A stretch of DNA of 7,265 nt from CAYJFG01 sp964369405 (GTDB lineage Bacteria; Bacillota; Clostridia; Oscillospirales; Acutalibacteraceae), in assembly GCA_964369405.1 (NCBI GenBank), contig CAYJGB010000054.1, positions 1-7,265 on the forward strand, read 5' to 3'. The position numbers were made by a program, and so were the translations under genes. Shown here in pieces: positions 1 through 5,583 of this stretch (positions are counted from its first letter, which is position 1; every line of letters starts with the position of its first letter). The notes beneath the pieces are model-generated. The model did no database searches and was not told the origin of the DNA. It saw only the letters and a program-made list of their open reading frames with translations.

Positions 1-77
1 ATGCTTTGAAATCCGCTCTACAACTAGTTTTTTAGAGTTTTGCTCATGGCTATTTGTTTTTTTAAGGAGTGAAACTT
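1..77. other. Leader before the permease pair, no gene assigned
   Basis: No complete gene fits here. One frame (from base 2) is open into the first permease gene and ends at 89-91, but its translation resembles no protein I recognise, so I cannot say whether it is the tail of an upstream gene such as the missing ABC ATPase. The ribosome binding site AAGGAG at 64-69 is clear and serves the ATG at 78. A weak CTCTA/TAGAG pairing (16-20 with 33-37) followed by four T is too short to call a terminator. Confidence 0.4.
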
Positions 78-764
78 ATGAAGGTTTATAAAGCTTTTTT
101 ATATACGGAATTGCTTTTTATTAAAAGACACATTTTAGTTTTATTTTTTAGTGTGTTTTTATGTGTAAGTGTTTTTTATGCTCCATATCTAAATCAATTC
201 ACGTTTTCACTAATTGAGTATACTCCTGAATTCTCAAATATATTAGCAATTATTTTAGTAATAGTATTTAGTACAGCTTTCTCTTCTATCCTAACAGTTA
301 AAATTATTATATATGAAAAAATTAACGGTGTGCATTTTTTTCTATTTAATAATGGGATTAATAAGCTTATATATTTGTTGTCAAAATTTACTTTTTCATT
401 TATTTTTTTAATAATAAATTTATCTATACCAGTTACTTTATATCTTAACTTAAATATATATAATCACTCAATGAATGATTTAATATTAATGATTGTATTT
501 CCCGTATTATCTATAGTAATATTAACTATGTTATCTATATTATCATCACTTTTATTTAATGAAACAAAAAATATAATGTTGTGCTCATATTTAACTTTTT
601 TGTTAATAGATGCTTTGCTTTTTTCATCAACTTTATTGTATGATTTAAATATATACTTAGTTAGTAGCGTTTTAGCAGTGTTAGCTATGATTAGTTTTGT
701 AATTACATACTTCATTTTAAATAATAAAGAATCTAAAATAAATATATCAGAAAGTAGGATTTAA
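78..764 (+). CDS. ABC-2-type transporter permease subunit (first of a tandem pair)
   Basis: A very hydrophobic 228-residue protein with about six membrane segments, roughly at residues 19-37, 53-78, 102-124, 134-160, 166-187 and 192-214, preceded by a short basic N-terminus. Between segments 2 and 3 it has the cytoplasmic loop pattern E80-K81-x-x-G84 followed by FFLFNN and a basic residue. This matches the E-R/K-x-x-G-x-x-x-x-L loop of ABC-2 permeases, which couples to the ATPase. Such subunits form the membrane pore of exporters of drugs, peptides or antibiotics; the substrate here cannot be read. I place the start at ATG 78, not GTG 69, because AAGGAG (64-69) lies 8 bases before 78 and overlaps the GTG. 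The next gene begins 2 bases after the stop and encodes a paralog, so the two probably form a heterodimer. The ATPase gene is probably outside the window on the left. Family assignment rests on topology and the loop motif only. Confidence 0.75.
   Translation: MKVYKAFLYTELLFIKRHILVLFFSVFLCVSVFYAPYLNQFTFSLIEYTPEFSNILAIILVIVFSTAFSSILTVKIIIYEKINGVHFFLFNNGINKLIYLLSKFTFSFIFLIINLSIPVTLYLNLNIYNHSMNDLILMIVFPVLSIVILTMLSILSSLLFNETKNIMLCSYLTFLLIDALLFSSTLLYDLNIYLVSSVLAVLAMISFVITYFILNNKESKINISESRI
87..113 (+). repeat. 27-bp direct repeat, copy 1
   Basis: Identical to 776-802. It encodes the shared YKAFLYTEL stretch at the same codon offset in both permease genes and includes wobble positions. The surrounding genes are much more diverged at DNA level. 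Confidence 0.9.
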
Positions 765-766
765 TA

Positions 767-1474
767 ATGAATACATATAAAGCTTTTTTATATACGGAAT
801 TGATATTTATTAAAAGAAATTTTTTGGCAGTAGTTTTTGGAATAATAGCTTCTCTTATAATGTTTTTTGGACCTTATTATAATCAATTTAATCTATCTGG
901 TATTAGATACTCTCAAGAAACGGCGAGTCTAATTGTAGTGTTAGGTACAATTGCTGTGAGTACTCTTTTTTCTTCTTTAGTAACTATAAATTTAACAATA
1001 TTTGAAAAAACTAACGGAATTCACTTTTTTTTATTTAATAATAATATAAATAAATTTGTTTATATACTTGAAAAGTTAACAGTACCAATGGCTTTATTGT
1101 TTATAAATTTGATAATTCCATTAACTTTATATATAAATACAGATATGTATACTAAGTCAGCAGAAAATTTGACATTAATGTTAACTTTACCAATAATATC
1201 AGTAGTCGTTTTAACACTAATATCAATATTATCGTCCTTAATTTTTGATAATTTAAAGAATATTTCATTGTGCTCTTTTGTGAGCTTTATATTTATTATA
1301 TCTATTATGTTTATGCTAATATTTTTATTGCATATGAATATTTATATTGTCATTATTATATATTCTACGTTAACAGTTTTACTATTCATAGTAACATATT
1401 TAATTTTAAATAAAAAAGAAACTCATATAAATTTTATAGAGAGACTAACTATTAAAAGTCAATTGCATTTTTAA
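767..1474 (+). CDS. ABC-2-type transporter permease subunit (second of a tandem pair)
   Basis: A 235-residue hydrophobic protein, paralogous to the preceding gene product and aligning with it without gaps from the start, so E80-K81-x-x-G84 and HFFLFNN fall at identical positions. Six membrane segments are expected at similar places, with a charged tail. The gene starts 2 bases after the upstream stop. AGGA at 756-759 lies 7 bases before the ATG, inside the end of the upstream gene, so the two are almost certainly co-transcribed and probably translationally coupled. The family suggests an export complex of two different permeases and a shared ATPase. The C-terminus runs about 7 residues past the paralog's end, and its stop codon overlaps the stop of the HxlR relic on the other strand. 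These last codons may therefore come from a rearrangement junction. No intrinsic terminator is visible directly after it. Confidence 0.75.
   Translation: MNTYKAFLYTELIFIKRNFLAVVFGIIASLIMFFGPYYNQFNLSGIRYSQETASLIVVLGTIAVSTLFSSLVTINLTIFEKTNGIHFFLFNNNINKFVYILEKLTVPMALLFINLIIPLTLYINTDMYTKSAENLTLMLTLPIISVVVLTLISILSSLIFDNLKNISLCSFVSFIFIISIMFMLIFLLHMNIYIVIIIYSTLTVLLFIVTYLILNKKETHINFIERLTIKSQLHF
776..802 (+). repeat. 27-bp direct repeat, copy 2
   Basis: Identical to 87-113, 689 bases downstream and in the same reading phase relative to its own start codon. Recombination between the copies would leave one intact in-frame permease gene. Confidence 0.9.
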
Positions 1475-1676
1475 AACTCTATTGACAATATTTTTTCTTC
1501 AAAGATTTCACGAGAAATTATATTCTTGCTTTCAAGCTCTCTTAGTTCTCTTAATAATACTCTTTCACTAATATCCGTATTAATCTCTTGATTTCTTCGT
1601 ATCTAAGTATTTTGCTATTCCCTATATGAAATATAATAAGAGATTTCCATTTTCCACTTAACCATCTATTTGTACA
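1471..1676 (-). pseudogene. HxlR-family transcription regulator relic
   Basis: Reading the minus strand from 1676, one frame gives GKWKSLIIFHIGNSKI, then RYEEIKRL, ending near 1581. The neighbouring frame continues with TDISERVLLRELRELESK, then NIISREIFEEKILSIEF and a stop at 1473-1471. Joined, this is the winged-helix core of HxlR regulators (GKWK, R-[FY]-x-E-[IL], I-S-x-[RK]-x-L, L-[RK]-E-L-E, L-[IV]-x-R). The join needs one deleted or two inserted bases near 1579-1581. The N-terminal part before GKWK is degraded: the usual Cys-Pro segment is missing or too close. The protein stops about where the usual C-terminal 20-25 residues (V-E-Y-S-L-T-x-x-G and onward) should begin. Because the frame is broken and both ends are lost, I call it non-functional. 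Its stop overlaps that of the convergent permease gene. It is oriented divergently from the FAD dehydrogenase gene, the usual arrangement of such a regulator with a target. Confidence 0.8.
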
Positions 1677-1703
1677 AAAAACCAGTTCTCAATTCTATTA
1701 AAT

Positions 1704-1720
1704 TGTTTATAGACTAAACA
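1704..1720. promoter_or_regulatory. Inverted repeat TGTTTA-N5-TAAACA, possible operator
   Basis: A perfect 6-bp inverted repeat with a 5-base spacer (TAGAC) lies between the HxlR relic and the FAD dehydrogenase gene. It covers the proposed -35 element at 1710-1715. Position and symmetry suggest a repressor site for a dimeric regulator. Which protein binds it is not known. Confidence 0.4.
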
Positions 1721-1739
1721 TTTATCTACATGTTATAAT
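1710..1739 (+). promoter_or_regulatory. Sigma-A-type promoter of the FAD dehydrogenase gene
   Basis: An extended -10 box, TGTTATAAT (TG at 1731-1732, TATAAT at 1734-1739), is preceded 18 bases upstream by a weak -35, TAGACT (1710-1715). The extended -10 compensates for the poor -35. Transcription would start near 1746-1747, giving a leader of about 40 bases. Confidence 0.6.
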
Positions 1740-1786
1740 ATAATGTCGTAATACTAGAAATATAAACAGAATTGTGAGGAATGAAT

Positions 1787-3175
1787 ATGAAATATGATGT
1801 TTTAATAGTAGGAGCTGGTCCGGCTGGAATATTTACTGCACTTGAGATGATTGAAAAAGGTGCAAGTAAAAAAATACTTATAGTCGAAAAGGGACATGCA
1901 ATTGAAAAAAGATTTTGTCCAAAAACTAAAACAATTAAATGCGTGAACTGTAAGCCTAATTGTCATATTACAACTGGATTTTCAGGTGCAGGTGCATTTT
2001 CCGATGGAAAACTTTCACTATCATACGAAGTAGGTGGCGATTTACCGTATTTAATAGGTGAAGAGTTTGCACAGGAGATTATAGAATATACTGATAAAAT
2101 CTATCTTAAATTTGGAGCAGATGAGAAGATAGAGGGTGTTGGAAACTGTGAAGAGGTTAAGCAGATACGCAAAAGAGCAATTCAAGCAGGGCTAAAACTC
2201 GTAGATTGTCCAATAAGACATCTTGGCACAGAAAAAGCACAAGAAATCTATTTTGCAATTGAACAGTTCCTTTTGAATAATGGAGTTGAGATACTGTTTA
2301 ATCATGAGTGCGAAAATCTAATTTTAGATGACGAGGAATGTAAAGGTGCGGTGATTTCAAATAGAAAACAAACTTTTGAAGTATATGCGTCTAAAACTAT
2401 TGTCTGTTCAGGCAGACGTGGTGCCGATTGGCTTGAAAAAATTTGTCAAGAACATGGGATTGCTCATCAAGCAGGAACCGTTGATATTGGTGTTCGTGTT
2501 GAGGTAAGAAATGAAATTATGGAAAGCGTAAATAACGTTCTATATGAATCAAAGTTAATTGGTTATCCAAACCCTTTCAAAGATAAAGTAAGAACATTTT
2601 GTCAGAATCCTGGTGGCTTTGTAAGTCAAGAAAATTATGATAATAACCTTGCAGTAGTGAATGGACACTCTTACAAGGAACTTAAATCTAACAATACCAA
2701 CCTTGCGATTTTATGCTCACATAATTTTACTGAACCTTTCAATCAACCTATTGCTTATGCGCAAAAAGTTGGCGAACTAACAAATATGTTGGCTGATGGA
2801 AATATCTTGGTACAAAGACTTGGCGATATTTTAGATGGTAAACGTACATGGCAAAAGGAATTGTCACGTTCAAATTTACAGCCTACATTAAAAGATGCAG
2901 TTGCTGGAGATATAACGGCAGCAATGCCTTATAGAGCATTAACAAGCATTCTACAATTTATTCAATCAGCAGATGTGGTTGTGCCAGGCTTTGCATCACC
3001 CGAAACTTTATTGTACTCACCTGAGTTGAAATTTTATTCAAACAAAGTGAAAATGGATGCAAAATTTAATACAAATGTTAAGAATCTTCATTGTCTTGGA
3101 GATAGCAGTGGATGGACAAGAGGCCTTATGATGGCGTCAGTAATGGGTGTGCTTATGGGTAGAGAATTACTTTGA
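1787..3175 (+). CDS. FAD-dependent dehydrogenase, COG2509 type
   Basis: A 462-residue soluble flavoprotein. The N-terminal Rossmann motif is complete: VGAGPAG at residues 8-14, with acidic E34 at the end of the second strand for FAD ribose binding. A cysteine cluster follows (C44, C52, C55, C59), then GFSGAGAFSDGKL at 64-76. The C-terminal part has the second FAD-binding segment LGDSSGWTRG (G438, D439). This order, and the length of about 460, fits the family annotated as uncharacterised FAD-dependent dehydrogenases (COG2509); the substrate is unknown. I choose ATG 1787 over ATG 1781 because TGAGGA (1775-1780) directly abuts 1781 but lies 6 bases before 1787, and the family starts just before the first beta strand. 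The gene has its own promoter and stands alone. The divergent HxlR relic upstream may once have regulated it, which is inference. Confidence 0.85.
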   Translation: MKYDVLIVGAGPAGIFTALEMIEKGASKKILIVEKGHAIEKRFCPKTKTIKCVNCKPNCHITTGFSGAGAFSDGKLSLSYEVGGDLPYLIGEEFAQEIIEYTDKIYLKFGADEKIEGVGNCEEVKQIRKRAIQAGLKLVDCPIRHLGTEKAQEIYFAIEQFLLNNGVEILFNHECENLILDDEECKGAVISNRKQTFEVYASKTIVCSGRRGADWLEKICQEHGIAHQAGTVDIGVRVEVRNEIMESVNNVLYESKLIGYPNPFKDKVRTFCQNPGGFVSQENYDNNLAVVNGHSYKELKSNNTNLAILCSHNFTEPFNQPIAYAQKVGELTNMLADGNILVQRLGDILDGKRTWQKELSRSNLQPTLKDAVAGDITAAMPYRALTSILQFIQSADVVVPGFASPETLLYSPELKFYSNKVKMDAKFNTNVKNLHCLGDSSGWTRGLMMASVMGVLMGRELL

Positions 3176-3206
3176 TTATATGTAAGTGTTTTTTTATAAA
3201 AATCTA

Positions 3207-3235
3207 TTGACAAACACATTTTTTTTGAGTATAAT
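3207..3235 (+). promoter_or_regulatory. Consensus sigma-A promoter
   Basis: TTGACA (3207-3212) and TATAAT (3230-3235) are perfect matches separated by 17 bases. Transcription should start near 3242. This promoter drives the short terminated transcript described next and possibly adenine deaminase by readthrough. Confidence 0.85.
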
Positions 3236-3241
3236 GTAAGA

Positions 3242-3318
3242 GTATTAAGAGGACGGCGATTTAATCGTATATGGTGATTTTCGCAAACAAGACTGTATTA
3301 GTTTTGTTTGCGTTTTTT
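3242..3318 (+). ncRNA. Short terminated transcript, about 77 nt, upstream of adenine deaminase
   Basis: A strong promoter sits immediately upstream and a strong intrinsic terminator ends this stretch, so a short RNA is expected. A small 5' hairpin, CGAT-TTA-ATCG (3257-3267), can form. An alternative pairing of GCGA (3256-3259) with TCGC (3281-3284) would use the base of the terminator stem. It could be a free small RNA, an antisense RNA, or a leader controlling ade by attenuation. I compared it with remembered purine, preQ1, guanidine, fluoride and THF riboswitch cores and saw no match. A frame at 3271-3327 reads MVIFANKTVLVLFAFFNI, but it has no ribosome binding site and mostly reflects the terminator sequence. 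Confidence 0.55.
3282..3318 (+). terminator. Intrinsic terminator of the short transcript
   Basis: The arms 3282-3293 (CGCAAACAAGAC) and 3301-3312 (GTTTTGTTTGCG) pair over 12 bp with one G-U pair. The loop is 7 bases (TGTATTA) and six T follow (3313-3318). The opposite strand lacks a T run after the stem, so it acts in the plus direction only. Confidence 0.9.
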
Positions 3319-3508
3319 AATATCTAAAATATAAAATAGTATAAAGCCATATAAAAAATTTATGCTGTCTCTCTGATGTTGTTTATGTTACCAAGTGTGA
3401 TAATATTGCAAACAGACTAAAAGCATTATTTAACAAGATTATCCAGAAGATATTTTGGCAAAATTCGTGGGCGTAAATCAAATATTGTAATTATAAGAAA
3501 GGAAGAAT
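3319..3508 (+). other. Stretch between terminator and adenine deaminase start, no gene assigned
   Basis: No clear promoter for ade is visible. TGTGATAAT near 3396-3404 looks like an extended -10, but the nearest TTGTTT is only about 14 bases upstream. A frame from 3345 is open for about 41 codons (including NIANRLKALFNK) but has no start codon. Another frame (YFGKIRGRKSNIVIIRKEEY) ends at the ade start. I recognise neither; they may be relics of a deleted gene or chance. AGAAAGGAAG at 3496-3505 is the ribosome binding site for ade. Confidence 0.35.
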
Positions 3509-3511
3509 ATG

Positions 3512-5233
3512 ATGAATAAAACTGAAATGAAATATATTATTGATGTAGCAAATGGTAGACAGCAAGCTGACTTAGTGCTTACAAACGGAAAAGTAGTTGA
3601 TGTATATCAAGGCAAGATTATAGAAGGAAATGTTGCTATTTGTGGAAAATATATCGTTGGTGTTGGGGATTATAAAGGAAAAACAGAAATAGACTTAAAT
3701 GGATCGTATGTATCTCCTGGATTTATAGATGCTCATATGCATTTGGAGTCAATCTATGTTACCCCATCTGAAGCTGGAAGGTTACTAGTTCCAAGAGGAA
3801 CTACAACTATTATTGCTGATCCACATGAAATCGTAAATGTTTGTGGAACAGATGGTCTTGATTACATGCTAAACTGTGCTAATAATACAAAACTTGATAT
3901 AAAATATATGTTACCTTCTTGCGTTCCTTGTACTCCTTTTGAAACTACAGGTGCAATATTTTTGGCAAATGATATGACAGATTATCTTAAATATGAAAAT
4001 GTACTGGGCTTAGGGGAGTTTATGAATCATGTTGGTGTAAATAACTGCAATGAAGAAGATTTATCGAAAATATACGCAGCACGCATTGCAGGGAAAATAG
4101 TAGATGGTCATGCACCAAGAGTAACGGGTAGAAAACTCGATGGATATATAGTGTCTGGAATTCACACTGATCACGAATGTAGTACAGTAAAAGAAGTTAA
4201 TGAAAGAATATCAAGAGGTATGTATGTTGAGTTTAGACAAGGTTCAGCTTGTCGTGATTTAAAAAAATTACTCCCTGCTGTAACAAAAGAAAATTTAAGA
4301 TATTGTGTGCTTTGCTCTGACGACAGAGAGCCTGAAACAATATTTAAGCTTGGACATATGGATGATTGCTTGCGTATTTGTGTAGAAGAAGGGCTAGATC
4401 CAATTTCAGCAATTAGAATGGCGACAATTAATAGTGCTGAATGTTATAGACTACATGATAGAGGAGGTATTGCACCAGGATTATTGGCTAACATTACAAT
4501 AATCAATAACCTTACAGACTTTATTGTGGAAAAAGTTATAGTTGAAGGAGAAATTGTTGCACAAGAAGGTAAATACTTAAAAGAAATCCAAACTACATAT
4601 ATATCAACTGTAAGTAACTCTATGAAAATAAAGGATTTTAGTATCGATAAATTAAATCTAACTTTTAAATCTTCAAATGTTATAGCAATGGAGGTTTTAA
4701 GCGATGGTGTTTTAACAAAGAAAGTAAAAATTGATGTTAAACTTAATGAAAAAAATGAGTTCGTATACGATAAAAATTCAGATATTAATAAAATTGCTGT
4801 AGTTGAAAGACACCAGTATACTGGAAATGTTGGTGTTGGTCTTATACGAGGTTTTGGAATAAAAACAGGTGCAATTGCACAAACCATAGCACATGATTCA
4901 CACAATGTTATGGTAGTTGGTATGTCAGATGAGGATATGGCTATGGCAGTAAACACATTGCAAGAAATTGGTGGAGGAATCGTAATTGTAAAAGATGGCG
5001 TTGTTCTTACACAGTTAGATTTACCGATTGCAGGACTAATGAGTGACAAAAGTGGTGAAGAAGTTCAAGAAAAGTTTGAAGAAATTCATAAAATTTGTCA
5101 TAGAGAACTTGGAATTTCTGAAAAAGAACCTATAGTTCAACTATCTTTTATGTCACTTCCGGTAATTCCTGAAATTAAAATTACAGACAAAGGCTTATTT
5201 GATGTTACTGAGTTTGCATTTATTCATCAATAA
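3512..5233 (+). CDS. ade: Adenine deaminase
   Basis: A 573-residue amidohydrolase-superfamily enzyme that hydrolyses adenine to hypoxanthine and ammonia in the cytoplasm, feeding purine salvage. Counting from ATG 3512, the metal-binding H-x-H is in DAHMHLES (H75, H77). Further hallmarks are ADPHEIVNV (103-111), GLGEFMN with E169, DGHAPRVTG with H200, GIHTDHE (H218, H221), and the acidic CSDDREP (D270, D271), the usual catalytic acid position. GLLANITII (324-332) closes the barrel domain. The rest is the C-terminal adenine deaminase domain (GFGIKTGAIAQTIAHDSHN). The length matches bacterial Ade (about 570-600). All expected residues are present, so it should be active. ATG 3509 is equally in frame; I prefer 3512 because AAAGGA (3498-3503) lies 8 bases from it and only 5 from 3509. 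Transcription may come by readthrough from the promoter at 3207 or from an unseen nearer one. Confidence 0.95.
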   Translation: MNKTEMKYIIDVANGRQQADLVLTNGKVVDVYQGKIIEGNVAICGKYIVGVGDYKGKTEIDLNGSYVSPGFIDAHMHLESIYVTPSEAGRLLVPRGTTTIIADPHEIVNVCGTDGLDYMLNCANNTKLDIKYMLPSCVPCTPFETTGAIFLANDMTDYLKYENVLGLGEFMNHVGVNNCNEEDLSKIYAARIAGKIVDGHAPRVTGRKLDGYIVSGIHTDHECSTVKEVNERISRGMYVEFRQGSACRDLKKLLPAVTKENLRYCVLCSDDREPETIFKLGHMDDCLRICVEEGLDPISAIRMATINSAECYRLHDRGGIAPGLLANITIINNLTDFIVEKVIVEGEIVAQEGKYLKEIQTTYISTVSNSMKIKDFSIDKLNLTFKSSNVIAMEVLSDGVLTKKVKIDVKLNEKNEFVYDKNSDINKIAVVERHQYTGNVGVGLIRGFGIKTGAIAQTIAHDSHNVMVVGMSDEDMAMAVNTLQEIGGGIVIVKDGVVLTQLDLPIAGLMSDKSGEEVQEKFEEIHKICHRELGISEKEPIVQLSFMSLPVIPEIKITDKGLFDVTEFAFIHQ

Positions 5234-5279
5234 TGTCCAGTAATATTTGATAAATGTAGATATTATGATAGAGATGAAA

Positions 5280-5291
5280 TTGATATATCAA
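5280..5291. repeat. 12-bp perfect palindrome TTGATATATCAA
   Basis: A short perfect palindrome just after ade. It is AT-rich, lacks a T run and has no identifiable partner, so it could be a chance event in this base composition. Confidence 0.5.
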
Positions 5292-5311
5292 CATCTTAGC
5301 ATACTAAACCT

Positions 5312-5410
5312 AAAAAAGGGGCTGTCGCACTCATATTAATATTACCAAATCTTTAACGTACTTGTATAATATGACTAACAATTTTCTAAATGCGACAGCT
5401 CTTTTATATT
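5312..5410. repeat. Inverted-repeat element, terminator or IS-derived miniature element
   Basis: The left arm 5312-5329 and right arm 5391-5408 pair. The core GCTGTCGCA (5321-5329) and TGCGACAGC (5391-5399) is a perfect 9 bp, extended by G-rich/C-T-rich bases and by A-runs against T-runs. Inside, TCATATTA (5331-5338) and TAATATGA (5367-5374) form a second inverted pair. The A-run before and T-run after make it usable as a bidirectional terminator for ade. However, the loop between the core arms is about 61 bases, long for a simple terminator. The end sequence GGGGCTGTCGCA also resembles terminal repeats of some insertion sequences, so a miniature IS-derived element is an alternative. No convincing target duplication was seen. 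Confidence 0.65.
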
Positions 5411-5506
5411 TTAATCGAAAATATAAGTCTAGGTAATTAAACATAATTTATTAGCTATTGTAAATTATGCAACAATAAATATTTCTTTTTTATTAATTTT
5501 AGCAAT
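5411..5506. other. AT-rich spacer upstream of the MFS promoter
   Basis: I see no coding sequence, hairpin or promoter in this stretch beyond the very AT-rich composition. Confidence 0.6.
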
Positions 5507-5523
5507 TTAAAGCGTTAACGCTT
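5507..5523. promoter_or_regulatory. Operator candidate, cre-like palindrome
   Basis: AAGCGTTAACGCTT (5510-5523) is a perfect 14-bp palindrome that overlaps the first two bases of the -35 box. Read as a catabolite-response element, TTAAAGCGTTAACG (5507-5520) agrees with the degenerate cre consensus TGWAARCGYTWNCW at 12 of 14 positions. A LacI-family regulator such as CcpA, or a local repressor, would compete with RNA polymerase here. The exact symmetry centred on TTAA differs from a classic cre centred on CG. Confidence 0.55.
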
Positions 5524-5550
5524 GACACTGCTCTTGTTTTATATTATAAT
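5522..5550 (+). promoter_or_regulatory. Consensus sigma-A promoter of the MFS gene
   Basis: TTGACA (5522-5527) and TATAAT (5545-5550), both perfect, are 17 bases apart. Transcription should start near 5557, with a leader of about 27 bases to the start codon. Confidence 0.85.
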
Positions 5551-5583
5551 TTATACAAATTTGATTGAAAAGGAATGTGAAAT

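Noticed and set aside
16..41. Terminator-like CTCTA/TAGAG pairing followed by TTTT
   Set aside because: The stem is only 5 bp with a 12-base loop, too weak to support a terminator in such AT-rich DNA.
69..77. GTG start at 69 for the first permease
   Set aside because: The GTG overlaps the ribosome binding site AAGGAG at 64-69, which is correctly spaced for ATG 78. The paralog also starts at the equivalent of 78.
464..715. Minus-strand open frame of 83 codons
   Set aside because: Antisense shadow of the first permease gene, with low-complexity composition and no family resemblance.
1482..1487. TTGACA as a promoter -35 after the permeases
   Set aside because: No -10 box follows at 16-19 bases, and the sequence is the reverse complement of the HxlR relic's coding end.
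3242..3318. Purine riboswitch controlling adenine deaminase
   Set aside because: The gene makes this attractive, but the conserved purine-aptamer core and the two kissing loops are absent, and the transcript before the terminator is too short.
4444..5049. Minus-strand open frame of 201 codons
   Set aside because: Antisense to the conserved adenine deaminase; its composition is the complement of that gene and no domain is recognisable.
5234..5296. In-frame extension of adenine deaminase past its stop
   Set aside because: The frame is open for 20 codons after TAA, but the protein already ends where the family normally ends.
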